From: Halomonas qaidamensis
GTDB lineage: Bacteria > Pseudomonadota > Gammaproteobacteria > Pseudomonadales > Halomonadaceae
Length of the DNA stretch: 64,000 bases
Direction: 5' to 3'
Assembly (NCBI RefSeq): GCF_025917315.1
Contig: NZ_CP080627.1
Coordinates: 310,001 to 374,000, forward strand
Shown: one piece after another, positions 19,028 through 32,064 of the stretch
Position numbering within the stretch: the first letter of the stretch is position 1
Layout of the letters: the number at the start of each line of letters is the position of its first letter
Translations under genes and position numbers: made by a program
The notes under the pieces: generated by a model
What the model was told of the DNA's origin: nothing
The model's input: only the letters and a program-made list of their open reading frames with translations
The model's database searches: none

Positions 19028-19621
19028 TTAAAGTCCAACCAACGCGCCAGAGATGCCGGCAGCGCGTATCAATGCCCCCACCACTAAGCCATCCACTAAG
19101 TTAATCGCAATAAACACCACGATGGGTGATAAGTCGATCATGCCCAATGGCGGAATAACTTTCCGAACAGGTGCCATAATGGGTTCGACTAACTGCATCA
19201 CCAACAGTGCACCTGGGTGACTAGCATTCGGCGCTACCCAGCTCAAAATGATCATCACAATCATGGCAAAGAAATAGATCTTTAATATGGCATTGGCTAG
19301 CGCAGCAATGCCCGCGATCAGCAAGCCAGGAATAGGCGGCATACCAACGCCAATCACCATAAAAATGGCCACCATACTAACCACTTTCAGCACAAAGCCA
19401 GCGGCTAGCGTGGCAAGGTCAAAGCGACCAGCCACAGGACCCAAGAAGCCTTGAAACAGCCCCACGACAGGCTGGGTGATTTTAACCACTGATTGGCTAA
19501 GCGGGTTGTAATAATCGGCCCGCGATGCCTGCAGCAAAAAGCGCAGCATCAGTAAGAATAAGTAAATATTAATTAACGAGTTAACGAGCATTAACCCGGC
19601 ACTGCCCACTTGACTACCCAT
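19028..19621 (-). CDS. yggT: YggT family membrane protein
   Basis: The 197-residue inner-membrane protein has two copies of the YGGT unit. Each has a hydrophobic helix followed by FLLQASRADYYNPLSQSVVK-like or LSWVAPNASHPGALLV segments, with VVGLFQGFLGP and IMAPVRKVIPP. Four or more membrane segments are visible. The family is linked to osmotic tolerance and chloroplast/cell division in other organisms, but the molecular role is unsettled. It follows proC by 29 bases and is in the conserved yggS-proC-yggT run. Confidence 0.9.
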   Translation of the reverse strand: MGSQVGSAGLMLVNSLINIYLFLLMLRFLLQASRADYYNPLSQSVVKITQPVVGLFQGFLGPVAGRFDLATLAAGFVLKVVSMVAIFMVIGVGMPPIPGLLIAGIAALANAILKIYFFAMIVMIILSWVAPNASHPGALLVMQLVEPIMAPVRKVIPPLGMIDLSPIVVFIAINLVDGLVVGALIRAAGISGALVGL

Positions 19622-19650
19622 TGCTGCCTCTCCGTTGCAAAGTTGCGTAT

Positions 19651-20475
19651 TTAGTTGGCGCTCAGTTCCTTGGACATGGCGTCTGCGCGCTGGGCACAGG
19701 CTTGCATAGCGTCGGCGATGGTAGCGCGTAGCTGTGCATCTTCCATATGCTGAATTGCTCGTTCTGTTGTGCCACCGGGCGACATAACATTTTGTTTAAG
19801 TGTGGCTGGGTCTTTATCGCTGCGCTGGGCCATGGTAGCGGCGCCTAGCGCCGTTTGAATAGCTAGACGTCGCGCCGTGGCAGCAGGCAGGCCAAGTTTG
19901 ACAGCGGCTTCTTCCATCGCCTCAAACATTAAAAAGAAATAAGCCGGCGCGCTGCCTGAAACGGCCGTAACGGCGTCAAGCAGGCGCTCTTCTTCCACCC
20001 ACTCAACAATGCCAACGGCTTCCATAAGCTGTGTTGCTAGCGCGCGCTGTTCCTCACTCACCGCGCTATTAGCATATAAGCCGCTAGCACCGATGCCGAC
20101 TAATGAGGGGGTGTTGGGCATGCAGCGAACCAGCGCGTTCTGGCCGCCTAGCCACTGATCAATGGTGGCTGCATCTAAACCTGCGGCAATGGAAATAATC
20201 AGTGGCGCTTGTTGTTGCACACTATCGCGCATTGCTTCACATACACCGCGCATAATCTGTGGTTTTACCGCAAGTACTACCACGTCAGCGTTTGCAATGG
20301 CTGCGTTGTTATCGGTATTAGTGTTAATTCCTAAACGCGCTTTAAGGGGCGCTAACTCACTTTCGCTAGGGGCGGTGGCCGTGATGTCGCTAGGAGACAC
20401 ACCACTATCGATGAGGCCGCCGATAATGGCGCTGGCCATGTTGCCTGCGCCAATGAAGGTAATCTTGCTCGCCAT
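19651..20475 (-). CDS. proC: Pyrroline-5-carboxylate reductase
   Basis: ProC catalyses the last step of proline synthesis, NAD(P)H reduction of pyrroline-5-carboxylate. The 274-residue protein has the Rossmann motif FIGAGNMASAIIGG at the N terminus, VVLAVKPQIM, RCMPNTPSLVGIGASG, and the C-terminal signature MSPGGTTERAIQ. The start MASKITF at 20475 is preceded by AAAAAGGAT; an in-frame ATG at 20517 is less likely. Proline synthesis matters for osmoadaptation in halophiles, but that link is inference. Confidence 0.96.
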   Translation of the reverse strand: MASKITFIGAGNMASAIIGGLIDSGVSPSDITATAPSESELAPLKARLGINTNTDNNAAIANADVVVLAVKPQIMRGVCEAMRDSVQQQAPLIISIAAGLDAATIDQWLGGQNALVRCMPNTPSLVGIGASGLYANSAVSEEQRALATQLMEAVGIVEWVEEERLLDAVTAVSGSAPAYFFLMFEAMEEAAVKLGLPAATARRLAIQTALGAATMAQRSDKDPATLKQNVMSPGGTTERAIQHMEDAQLRATIADAMQACAQRADAMSKELSAN

Positions 20476-20552
20476 GTGGGTATCCTTTTTTCGCAAAAAA
20501 GCTGCATTGGGCAGCATGGGGTGTCAGTCGTGGTAACGCTCTTTCAAGCACG

Positions 20553-21269
20553 CTACTGAGCAATACGCTGTGTGCTACGTGCGCCAAAGATCGCGGTTCC
20601 CAAACGTACCAGCGTTGCGCCTTCTAAAACAGCGGCTTCTAGGTCGTCGCTCATCCCCATTGATAGCGTATCCAAGGGGGCGTTAGGTAGTGCTGCCTGA
20701 AGGTCTTTCAAAAGTTGGCGCAATGCTGCAAGTGGTACCCGCTGCTCTTCAAGGCTGTTGGCTGGAGCAGGAATTGCCATGAGCCCACGCAGTTTAATAT
20801 GTGGCAGGGTGGCTACTTCGTTTGCAAGAGACATGACTTCATCAGGCATTACACCCGATTTCGAGTCCTCACGGCTAATATTGACTTGCAAGCAAATATT
20901 GAGCGGAGGTAAATGCTCCGGGCGTTGTTCACTAAGCCGTTTGGCGATTTTTAAGCGGTCAACGCTATGCACCCAGGCGAAGTTCTCTGCCACTGCGCGT
21001 GTTTTGTTGGACTGTAGTGGACCAATAAAATGCCACACAATAGCCTCTAAATCAGCCAGCTCAGCTTGTTTTTCAAGTGCTTCTTGTAAATAGTTTTCGC
21101 CGAATTCACGTTGCCCATGCTGCCAGGCTTGGCGAATCATGGCGGCGGGCTTTGTTTTACTAACGGCTAGCAGCGTTGCACTATTGAGGGGGCGTTCAGC
21201 CATTTTTAATGCGTTATTCAGGCGTTCGCGTGCCTGGTCGAGTGACGTGGGAAGCGCATTGTCTGTCAT
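20553..21269 (-). CDS. yggS: YggS, pyridoxal 5'-phosphate homeostasis protein
   Basis: The 238-residue PLP-binding TIM-barrel protein buffers PLP and affects amino-acid pools. Motifs are LLAVSKTKP (PLP lysine), FGENYLQEALEK, WHFIGPLQSNK, NISREDSKSG and LSMGMSDDLEAA near the phosphate site. The start is set at MTDNALPT (21269); the frame continues to 21464 across the divergent pilT start, which is not credible coding. It shares a 34-base divergent promoter gap with pilT, as in Pseudomonas. Confidence 0.95.
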   Translation of the reverse strand: MTDNALPTSLDQARERLNNALKMAERPLNSATLLAVSKTKPAAMIRQAWQHGQREFGENYLQEALEKQAELADLEAIVWHFIGPLQSNKTRAVAENFAWVHSVDRLKIAKRLSEQRPEHLPPLNICLQVNISREDSKSGVMPDEVMSLANEVATLPHIKLRGLMAIPAPANSLEEQRVPLAALRQLLKDLQAALPNAPLDTLSMGMSDDLEAAVLEGATLVRLGTAIFGARSTQRIAQ

Positions 21270-21303
21270 ACTCAAGCACCTTACCGCTGCTGGGAAAAGA
21301 GAG

Positions 21304-22347
21304 ATGGATATTACCGAACTGCTAGCATTCTCGGCAAAGCAGAATGCATCTGACCTGCACCTTTCTGCCGGTCTTCCTCCTATGATACGTGTTGATGGCG
21401 ATATTCGTCGGCTTAATGTACCCGCGATGGACAATAGTGACGTTTGCCGCCTGATTTTTGACATTATGAATGAGCAGCAGCGTCGAGACTATGAAGAGCA
21501 TTTAGAAGCCGATTTTTCATTTGAAGTATCCGGGGTTGCTCGGTTCCGTGTTAATGCATTTCATCAAGCTAGGGGGGCTGGCGCGGTGTTTCGTACTATT
21601 CCTAATGACGTGCTTTCAATACGCACTTTGGGAATGGGAGACGTGTTCGAGCGACTGGCCATGCTGCCAAGGGGGTTAGTGTTGGTGACTGGGCCGACGG
21701 GCTCAGGCAAAAGCACCACACTGGCGGCCATGATTGATTATATTAACGACCACCGGTTTGAGCATATTTTAACCATCGAAGACCCTGTCGAGTTTGTGCA
21801 TACCAGCAAGCGCTGTTTAATCAATCAGCGTGAAGTGCATCGGGATACGCGCAGCTTCACTGCTGCATTGCGCGGTGCGTTGCGTGAAGATCCGGATGTT
21901 ATTTTGGTTGGCGAACTAAGGGATCTAGAAACTATTCGTCTGGCGCTGACGGCTGCTGAAACCGGCCACTTGGTGTTTGGTACGCTGCATACAACATCTG
22001 CGGCGAAAACGATTGACCGCATTGTCGATGTGTTTCCCGGCGAAGAGAAATCGATGGTGCGCTCAATGTTGTCTGAGTCGCTGCAGGCGGTAATCTCCCA
22101 GACATTATTAAAACGCCAGGGTGGCGGGCGTATCGCTGCGCATGAAATATTAATTGCCACTGCTGCAGTACGAAACTTAATCCGTGAAGATAAAGTGGCT
22201 CAAATTTACTCTGCTATTCAGACCGGAGGCAATCTTGGCATGCAAACGTTAAATGCATCGCTTGCGAAGCTTGTTAAAGAGGGTGTGGTGAGTATGGAAG
22301 ATGCGCAAGCGCAGGCCAAAGGCACACTCGCGTTAAGCGATGACTAA
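21304..22347 (+). CDS. pilT: Type IV pilus retraction ATPase PilT
   Basis: PilT powers pilus retraction and twitching. The 347-residue protein has the N-terminal PAS-like domain (MDITELLAFSAKQNASDLHL), Walker A GPTGSGKSTT (about 130-139), the Asp box DPDVILVGELRD, Walker B-adjacent ETGHLVFGTLHTTSA with the His box, and the C-terminal AIRNLI-like motif (AAVRNLIREDK). The start at 21304 gives the canonical N terminus and follows GGAAAAGAGAG. No pilU follows, unlike Pseudomonas; anmK is convergent instead. Confidence 0.95.
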   Translation: MDITELLAFSAKQNASDLHLSAGLPPMIRVDGDIRRLNVPAMDNSDVCRLIFDIMNEQQRRDYEEHLEADFSFEVSGVARFRVNAFHQARGAGAVFRTIPNDVLSIRTLGMGDVFERLAMLPRGLVLVTGPTGSGKSTTLAAMIDYINDHRFEHILTIEDPVEFVHTSKRCLINQREVHRDTRSFTAALRGALREDPDVILVGELRDLETIRLALTAAETGHLVFGTLHTTSAAKTIDRIVDVFPGEEKSMVRSMLSESLQAVISQTLLKRQGGGRIAAHEILIATAAVRNLIREDKVAQIYSAIQTGGNLGMQTLNASLAKLVKEGVVSMEDAQAQAKGTLALSDD

Positions 22348-22382
22348 CATGCGTGTGCCATGTTGGGTAATGCTGACCCAGG

Positions 22383-23537
22383 TTAAGAGGCGTAAATGCC
22401 ACCCAAAACCCGCGGACCGTTGGCGCCGGTGACGGAAGGTAAATTGCCGGGCAGGCCGTGTAAACGTTGATGGGCTAGCCAGGCAAAAGCACCTGCCTCG
22501 ATCCAGTCTTCGGGCCATCCAAAGTCGGCAGAAGACTTAAACACCGCGTTAGGCAGCTGAGTTGCAAGTCTTGCCATTAAATACGTGTTGTGAGCACCGC
22601 CGCCGCAAGCCATTAATGTGATGTCATTGTGGCTTAACGGCAGTTGCTGGATTCCCTGGGTAACGCTTATCGCGGTTAGCTCTGCCAACGTTGCTTGTAC
22701 GTCGTTAGCCATTTCATGGCCCGTTAACTGTTTTTCTAGCCACGCCAAGTGGAAAAGCTCCCTCCCGGTACTGCGCGGTGGCAATTGTTGAAAAAATGGC
22801 TCGCTAAGCAGGCGATTTAATAGCGCTTGGTCAACCTGTCCGCTAGCCGCCCATGCGCCATCGTGATCAAAACGTCCGTTGTGATGCTTTGCAAACCAGG
22901 TATCCAGCAGCACATTGGCAGGCCCTGTATCAAAACCAATCACAGAAATGTGGATGTCGCTGGGTAGCCACGTCAGATTGGCAAAGCCCCCTAGGTTTAA
23001 AACAAGCTGCTCACCTTCTTGGCGACCAAACAGAGCTTGATGGAAGGCTGGTGCTAACGGTGCGGCTTGTCCGCCTGCGGCTAAGTCTCGTCGGCGAAAG
23101 TCAGCCACCACGGTGCAGCCGGTTAACTCGGCCAGCAGGCTAGGGTTATCAAGCTGCAGCGTATAGGCGGGGCCACCATGATGGCCACTTGGAGCATGTT
23201 CGATAGTCTGACCGTGGCTACCGATGGCGTGAATGTGTTCAGCGGTGATGCCCTCTCGGTCCAACAGTGCTTTTACGGCGTCAGCTTGTAGCCTGCAAAA
23301 TGCGCTTTCAGCTTGTGCAAGCTCTGCAAAGCTCACCCGCTCAGCATGGCACAGGGTTAATAATAGGTGATGGAGCGGCGGTGGCATTGGTGCCGCATGT
23401 GTAGCAATAAGCACAGGAGGTGAATCAGGCCCTATCGCAACCAGTGCGGCATCGACACCATCCAGGCTAGTGCCCGACATTAAGCCAATATAGTACGACG
23501 GCAGTGCAGTGGGGGGCATTTTCATAAAGCGGTTCAT
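22383..23537 (-). CDS. anmK: Anhydro-N-acetylmuramic acid kinase
   Basis: AnmK phosphorylates and hydrates anhydroMurNAc in cell-wall recycling. The 384-residue protein has GLMSGTSLDGVDAAL (phosphate-binding loop), GSHGQTIEHAP, VVADFRRRDLAAGGQGAP-like sequence (QAAPLAPAFH), NLGGFANLTWL and ACGGGAHNTYLM. Two close starts (23537, or 23525 at MKMPP) cannot be separated by ribosome site. It lies next to the divergent tyrS, the arrangement seen in pseudomonads. Confidence 0.95.
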   Translation of the reverse strand: MNRFMKMPPTALPSYYIGLMSGTSLDGVDAALVAIGPDSPPVLIATHAAPMPPPLHHLLLTLCHAERVSFAELAQAESAFCRLQADAVKALLDREGITAEHIHAIGSHGQTIEHAPSGHHGGPAYTLQLDNPSLLAELTGCTVVADFRRRDLAAGGQAAPLAPAFHQALFGRQEGEQLVLNLGGFANLTWLPSDIHISVIGFDTGPANVLLDTWFAKHHNGRFDHDGAWAASGQVDQALLNRLLSEPFFQQLPPRSTGRELFHLAWLEKQLTGHEMANDVQATLAELTAISVTQGIQQLPLSHNDITLMACGGGAHNTYLMARLATQLPNAVFKSSADFGWPEDWIEAGAFAWLAHQRLHGLPGNLPSVTGANGPRVLGGIYAS

Positions 23538-23641
23538 CCAAAACGTAGTGAAGGCTCAACCAGCGCGATAGGTCATGGTAACATCGCCTATTACTCAATA
23601 ACTGACGCCTATAACGGCTATATATTACATGGAGAGAGGCA

Positions 23642-24841
23642 ATGAGTGAGGTGGATCAGGCGTTAGCGCTACTGTCGCGAGGTACGCATGAAATCCTGGT
23701 AGAGGATGAGCTAAAGAAAAAGCTGGCGTCTGGCCGTAAGCTACGTATTAAAGCAGGGTTTGATCCGACAGCCCCTGATTTGCACCTGGGCCACAGTGTA
23801 CTACTGACAAAAATGCGTCAGTTCCAGGATCTCGGCCACACGGTTATTTTTCTGATCGGCGATTTCACCGGACGTATAGGTGACCCCACGGGAAAGAACG
23901 TCACGCGCAAACCGCTCACCGAAGCTGATGTAAAGGCTAATGCCGAGACCTATAAAGAGCAGGTATTTAAAATCCTTGATCCCGAAAAGACTGAGGTGCG
24001 CTTTAACGCTGAATGGTTTGGTGAGCTAAGCGCCGCCAAAATGATTGAGCTAGCGGCGCAAAGCACGGTGGCACGGATGTTGGAACGTGATGACTTTGAA
24101 AAACGCTATAAGGCGAATCAATCAATCGCGATTCACGAGTTTCTCTACCCACTCGTCCAAGGCTACGACTCTGTCGCGCTTGAAGCAGATGTTGAGCTTG
24201 GCGGCACCGATCAGAAATTTAACCTGCTGATGGGCCGGGAAATTCAAAAGCACTTCGGGCAAGAGCCTCAGGTTGTGATTACCATGCCGTTACTCGAAGG
24301 GTTGGACGGCGTACAGAAGATGTCCAAGTCGTTGGGTAACTATGTAGGTGTCGATGAAGCGCCTGGCTCTATGTTCAATAAATTAGTATCGATGCCCGAT
24401 AGCTTAATGTGGCGCTACTTTGAACTGCTTTCTTTGAAATCCAACGAAGAGATTGAGACACTCAAGCAAGGCGTAGAACAAGGGGCTAACCCGCGTGACG
24501 TGAAAATGGAGCTAGCCCGTGAGCTTATCGCTCGTTATCACGGAGAGGAAGCGGCCGCTAATGCGCACAAGTCAGCGGGTAATCAGTTAGCGGAAGGCGA
24601 GTTGCCGGAAGACCTGCCTGAAGTAGAGGTGGATTTTGAAGGCAATGAGCAGGCGCCTATCGCGGCAGTACTCAATCGCTCTGGCCTTACCAAGAACAGT
24701 GCCCAAGCTAAAGATATGTTGAAAAACGGTAGTGTGAAAGTAGATGGGGATGTTGTTGCCCAAGACACGATGCTGGCGACGGGTAGCGCCTACGTTATCC
24801 AGGCAGGTAAGAAACGTTATGCTCGTGTGACGCTTACCTAA
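23642..24841 (+). CDS. tyrS: Tyrosyl-tRNA synthetase
   Basis: The 399-residue class I synthetase charges tRNA(Tyr). It has [11 protein letters not shown] (HIGH motif), [13 protein letters not shown], the tyrosine pocket [10 protein letters not shown] and [10 protein letters not shown], the QKMSKSLGN signature, and a C-terminal S4 RNA-binding domain ([17 protein letters not shown]). This is the TyrZ-like, longer-tailed type. GAGAGAGG precedes the ATG. Between its stop and the rRNA promoter I see only a weak inverted repeat (GGCAGCG/CGCTGCC, 24880-24912). Confidence 0.96.
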   Translation: MSEVDQALALLSRGTHEILVEDELKKKLASGRKLRIKAGFDPTAPDLHLGHSVLLTKMRQFQDLGHTVIFLIGDFTGRIGDPTGKNVTRKPLTEADVKANAETYKEQVFKILDPEKTEVRFNAEWFGELSAAKMIELAAQSTVARMLERDDFEKRYKANQSIAIHEFLYPLVQGYDSVALEADVELGGTDQKFNLLMGREIQKHFGQEPQVVITMPLLEGLDGVQKMSKSLGNYVGVDEAPGSMFNKLVSMPDSLMWRYFELLSLKSNEEIETLKQGVEQGANPRDVKMELARELIARYHGEEAAANAHKSAGNQLAEGELPEDLPEVEVDFEGNEQAPIAAVLNRSGLTKNSAQAKDMLKNGSVKVDGDVVAQDTMLATGSAYVIQAGKKRYARVTLT

Positions 24842-25045
24842 CGTTTTCGATAACTTTCTCAAAAAACCACTTGCCAAGACGGCAGCGAATCCGTAAAGTA
24901 CGCATCCGCTGCCGGGGACGCATAGCGTTACCAGCGGTGATGAAAGGTGAAAACCTTCGGTTTGTCAGGAAGTTAGCGCAATAAAAGAGAAGGCATCGTT
25001 ATCTCGCTTTCTTAACCCGCTCGCTTCACTCACTGAAAACAGTGA

Positions 25046-25073
25046 TTGACAAACACCAGGAAATGCGTAGAAT
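25046..25073 (+). promoter_or_regulatory. rRNA operon sigma-70 promoter
   Basis: A full TTGACA -35 box (25046-25051) is separated by 16 bases from TAGAAT (25068-25073). The following ACGCC is GC-rich, as in discriminators sensitive to ppGpp/DksA. The start would be near 25080, some 258 bases before 16S. The 24842-25045 stretch upstream has no gene. Confidence 0.85.
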
Positions 25074-25142
25074 ACGCCTTCCTTGCTGAGGCAAGCCAGT
25101 TCATCGGTTAGCCGGCTGATAAGACAGCCTCGCAGCGAAACA

Positions 25143-25193
25143 GCTCTTTAACAATTTGATCAGGTAATTCATGTGGGCGCTTGCCGATGAGGG
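25143..25193 (+). promoter_or_regulatory. rrn leader: boxA antiterminator and 5' half of the 16S processing stem
   Basis: GCTCTTTAACAA at 25143-25154 is a consensus boxA for Nus-factor antitermination. TGATCAGGTAATTCAT (25157-25172) and the following GCGCTTGCCG...GAGGG are complementary to 26883-26920 after 16S, forming the RNase III stem that brackets 16S. Confidence 0.85.
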
Positions 25194-25337
25194 TGATAAA
25201 TCACCAAATATCAAGGCAAGCGGTCATGACAATGTAAATTGAAATGAATTCGTTTGAACCTTGAGCCAAGTTTGATGCGCTTTTGTTATTCGTCAACATT
25301 ACGTTGTCGGGTAACGAGTAAGCATCACAATGATTTT

Positions 25338-26870
<1,533 letters not shown>

Positions 26871-27219
26871 AACGATGCATCATCCCTCGCGGTAAGCGCT
26901 CACAATGAATTACCTGATCAGAATGCTGTTGATACGCAGTGATAAGCGTTTTCTTCCTATTGAAAAAAGAGAAAAGATCTTTTTTTAAAGAGTTCTTTTA
27001 AAGAGTTCTTTTAAAGAGCTTTGTTTTAAAGACCCTTCTTTTTTTTAACGTGAAAAAAGCAGCCGCTTATCACTGCGCATAGCAGTCGCTCTTTAACAAT
27101 GTATATCATGCTGACATAAACGCTTCTTTGAAGTGTTTATACGTAATTGTTTTGTGATACGTCTCAAGCGTATCCGGCAATCGTTATCATTGCGAACCCC
27201 AGACTCCTTCGGGTTATAG
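26871..27219 (+). other. 16S-23S internal transcribed spacer without tRNA genes
   Basis: The 349-base spacer has no tRNA-Ile or tRNA-Ala cloverleaf. It holds the 3' half of the 16S processing stem (26883-26920). A 14-bp perfect inverted repeat CGCAGTGATAAGCG (26935-26948) / CGCTTATCACTGCG (27064-27077) encloses an AT-rich segment with three 13-base repeats TTTTAAAGAGTTC (26983-27021). A second boxA GCTCTTTAACAA lies at 27088-27099. From 27105 on, the 5' half of the 23S stem pairs with sequence after 23S. Confidence 0.85.
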
Positions 27220-30112
<2,893 letters not shown>

Positions 30113-30267
30113 ATAACACCCAAGGGGTCTGGTCGTAGTGATAACGAAACGAGTGTGACAACACTTAGAAAACCGGATACGCGGATTAAGCCCACCGTGA
30201 TACACGACAGGCTTAAGACGAAAGAGACGCCACAAAACACTGTCAGCATGATATGCATTACCTGTTA

Positions 30268-30387
30268 CGCCTGACGACCATAGCGAGCGTGAACCACCTG
30301 ATCCCATGCCGAACTCAGCAGTGAAACCGCTTAGCGCCGATGGTAGTGTGGGGTCTCCCCATGCGAGAGTAGGTCATCGTCAGGCAC
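30268..30387 (+). rRNA. rrf: 5S ribosomal RNA
   Basis: The 120-nt segment has GCCTGACGACC at the 5' end pairing with GTCAGGCA at the 3' end, and the conserved CCATGCCGAACTCAG and GATGGTAGTGTGGGGTCTCC cores. It is the single 5S of this operon; no distal tRNA follows. Confidence 0.96.
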
Positions 30388-30400
30388 TTATTAAACAAGA

Positions 30401-30426
30401 AACCCAGCCACCCGGCTGGGTTTTTT
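30401..30426 (+). terminator. Terminator of the rRNA operon
   Basis: The stem AACCCAGCC/GGCTGGGTT has a 4- to 5-base loop (ACCC) and runs straight into TTTTTTG, 13 bases after 5S. Confidence 0.93.
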
Positions 30427-30440
30427 GTTGGTGCCTACCG

Positions 30441-30570
30441 CACCGTCATTCCCGAGTCACTACACCGTCATTCCCGAGTGGGGTTATCGGGAATCCACCT
30501 TGGCATTGACCTGCAGCAGCCTAAAACCACAGGTCAACATGGATTCCCGCTGAGGGCCTGCGGGAATGAC
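30441..30570. repeat. REP/MITE-like cluster of GTCATTCCCG repeats
   Basis: CACCGTCATTCCCGAGT occurs twice (30441-30457 and 30463-30479). The second copy forms an 8-bp hairpin with TCGGGAAT, and GGATTCCCGC...GCGGGAATGAC forms another at 30541-30570. The inner arms TTGACCTG and CAGGTCAA also pair. The ends therefore read GTCATTCCCG...CGGGAATGAC, like a short composite non-autonomous element. The rest of 30571-30766 carries no gene. Confidence 0.7.
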
Positions 30571-30766
30571 AAGGGCAGTTCACTCACGCCTTGGGGGACT
30601 TTTTTTGCGTAATAATTTCCTGCTTCTTTCTTATTTATTCCTTTAAACAGCTGTTTTAAAAAATTAAATAACAAGGGGTTACTGTACTGAGCTGGCATGA
30701 CTGGCGCCTAGCACCTACTATATTGTGACATGTATAGTGAAGCACCATCTCAGGAGGAGAAGCGAT

Positions 30767-30955
30767 ATGAGTACCCCGTTAATGAAGAAGCTTGCAGTAG
30801 CATTACTAATGGCCTTAATGATGGGCGGTCTGGCTGCTTGTGACAATCAAGGCCCTGCAGAAGAAGCAGGTGAAAATATCGATGAGAGTATGGAAGATGC
30901 AGGCGAAAGCCTCGAAGATATGGGCGAGAATATCGAAGAATCTGCAGAAAACTAA
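30767..30955 (+). CDS. Small acidic lipoprotein
   Basis: The 62-residue protein starts after a strong ribosome site (CAGGAGGAGAAGCG). It has an N-terminal signal MSTPLMKKLAVALLMALMMG and lipobox LAAC with Cys25, so it is probably lipidated and exported. The 38-residue mature part has no Lys or Arg and is built of near-repeats (GENIDESMEDAG, GESLEDMG, GENIEES), which would make an acidic amphipathic helix. It is reminiscent of small entericidin-like lipoproteins, but I do not recognise a family. It is monocistronic, ending at a bidirectional terminator. Confidence 0.75.
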   Translation: MSTPLMKKLAVALLMALMMGGLAACDNQGPAEEAGENIDESMEDAGESLEDMGENIEESAEN

Positions 30956-31002
30956 GCAAGCTATTGGCTTACCCTAAAGCAGTGTGTCGATCTTTGCTGA
31001 TA

Positions 31003-31036
31003 AAAAAACAGCCGCTATTTAAAAGCGGCTGTTTTG
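31003..31036. terminator. Bidirectional terminator
   Basis: The stem AAAACAGCCGCT/AGCGGCTGTTTT has an A/T loop and poly-A/poly-T on the two sides. It serves the lipoprotein gene on + and the Tim44-like gene on -. Confidence 0.88.
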
Positions 31037-31075
31037 CATTTTGAAGTAATTAAGCAATGCGCTAGATTTAGGGGA

Positions 31076-31921
31076 TTAGGCTTCAGGATTTTGCTCAATG
31101 CCTTGAAGGTACCATGGTGCCTGATCACGCATAGTGCGCGTGAGATGCCATGTTTCATTAAACTCAGTCTGTTCGCCGTTCTCTTCTAAAATACCGTGGA
31201 AAATAACAGTCGCTTCTGCATGACTGTCGTATTCGCTAATGTCGCCTAGTTCTGCAAACAGCTTAATAACCTCAGTGCGGTTATTAGCAGGCTGCTCGGC
31301 GCGTTCTTGACGTAGCAGGTTGTATAACTCTGGCGTTACATATTCTTGGATTTGGTTCAGATCATTATTGTCCCAGGCACGCTGTAGTGTCATAAAGTGC
31401 TCTTTTGCGCCGCCTAGGAACCGTTCTTTATCAAACCAAGCAGGCGTGCTTTGCAGGCCACTGGCTAGGCTGCCAGGCGTAGCTGAGAAGTTAGATGGAG
31501 CTGCTGCTGTTTGTTGTTCCCGCTGATAGCCTGCTGCTGTTGCCGGGGCTGGCCGACGCTGCCTCATAAAAGCGCGTAAAGCAAAGACCACCAAAGCAAT
31601 AATGCCAGCCATTAGCAGCAAATCCATAAGGCGTAGCTCGTCAAAGGCGCCGCCGAAGAAGAGCGCAGCCAATAAGCCACCTGCTAACAGGCCACCTATC
31701 ATACCTCCCATTCCACCACGTCGTGCGGCGGCAGCTGCTTGGCCTTGCTGTTGAGTGCCCTGCGCTTGTTGTTGCGTAGGAGTGCTAGCGGGCTGATCTG
31801 CAGAGCGTGATACGCTACCCATATTACTACCGCCGCCCAAGCGACGCGCTTCAGCGTACTCGACGGCTGCGCTAAAGCCCATAACGCTAACCAGTAGCAT
31901 GACAAAAAATTGCCGTAACAT
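31076..31921 (-). CDS. Tim44-like domain membrane protein
   Basis: The 281-residue protein has a signal/anchor segment at the N terminus (FFVMLLVSVMGFSAAVEYAEA). A low-complexity Gln/Ala/Thr stretch follows (about 45-68), then a Gly-rich hydrophobic region with two membrane segments (GGMIGGLLAGGLLAALFFGG; LLLMAGIIALVVFALRAFM). The C-terminal domain from about residue 165 (DKERFLGGAKEHFMTLQRAW ... TWHLTRTMRD) is of Tim44/MRP-L45 type. Bacterial members are of unknown role at the membrane. The gene stands alone. Confidence 0.85.
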   Translation of the reverse strand: MLRQFFVMLLVSVMGFSAAVEYAEARRLGGGSNMGSVSRSADQPASTPTQQQAQGTQQQGQAAAAARRGGMGGMIGGLLAGGLLAALFFGGAFDELRLMDLLLMAGIIALVVFALRAFMRQRRPAPATAAGYQREQQTAAAPSNFSATPGSLASGLQSTPAWFDKERFLGGAKEHFMTLQRAWDNNDLNQIQEYVTPELYNLLRQERAEQPANNRTEVIKLFAELGDISEYDSHAEATVIFHGILEENGEQTEFNETWHLTRTMRDQAPWYLQGIEQNPEA

Positions 31922-32064
31922 GTTGATTCTCCATTAATGGTGCAAAGGCAAGGTTATGCGCCCAACCAGCGGCGCGTAGAAAAAAAGAAGTGGTTAGTTT
32001 ACCGTGTAAGTAGGTAAGTAAGTTATTCTGATAACACATATAAAGACAAAAATAGGAATAAAAA

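Noticed and set aside
26983-27021. Regularly spaced short repeats considered as a CRISPR remnant
   Set aside because: Units are 13 bases and directly adjacent without spacers, inside the rRNA spacer.
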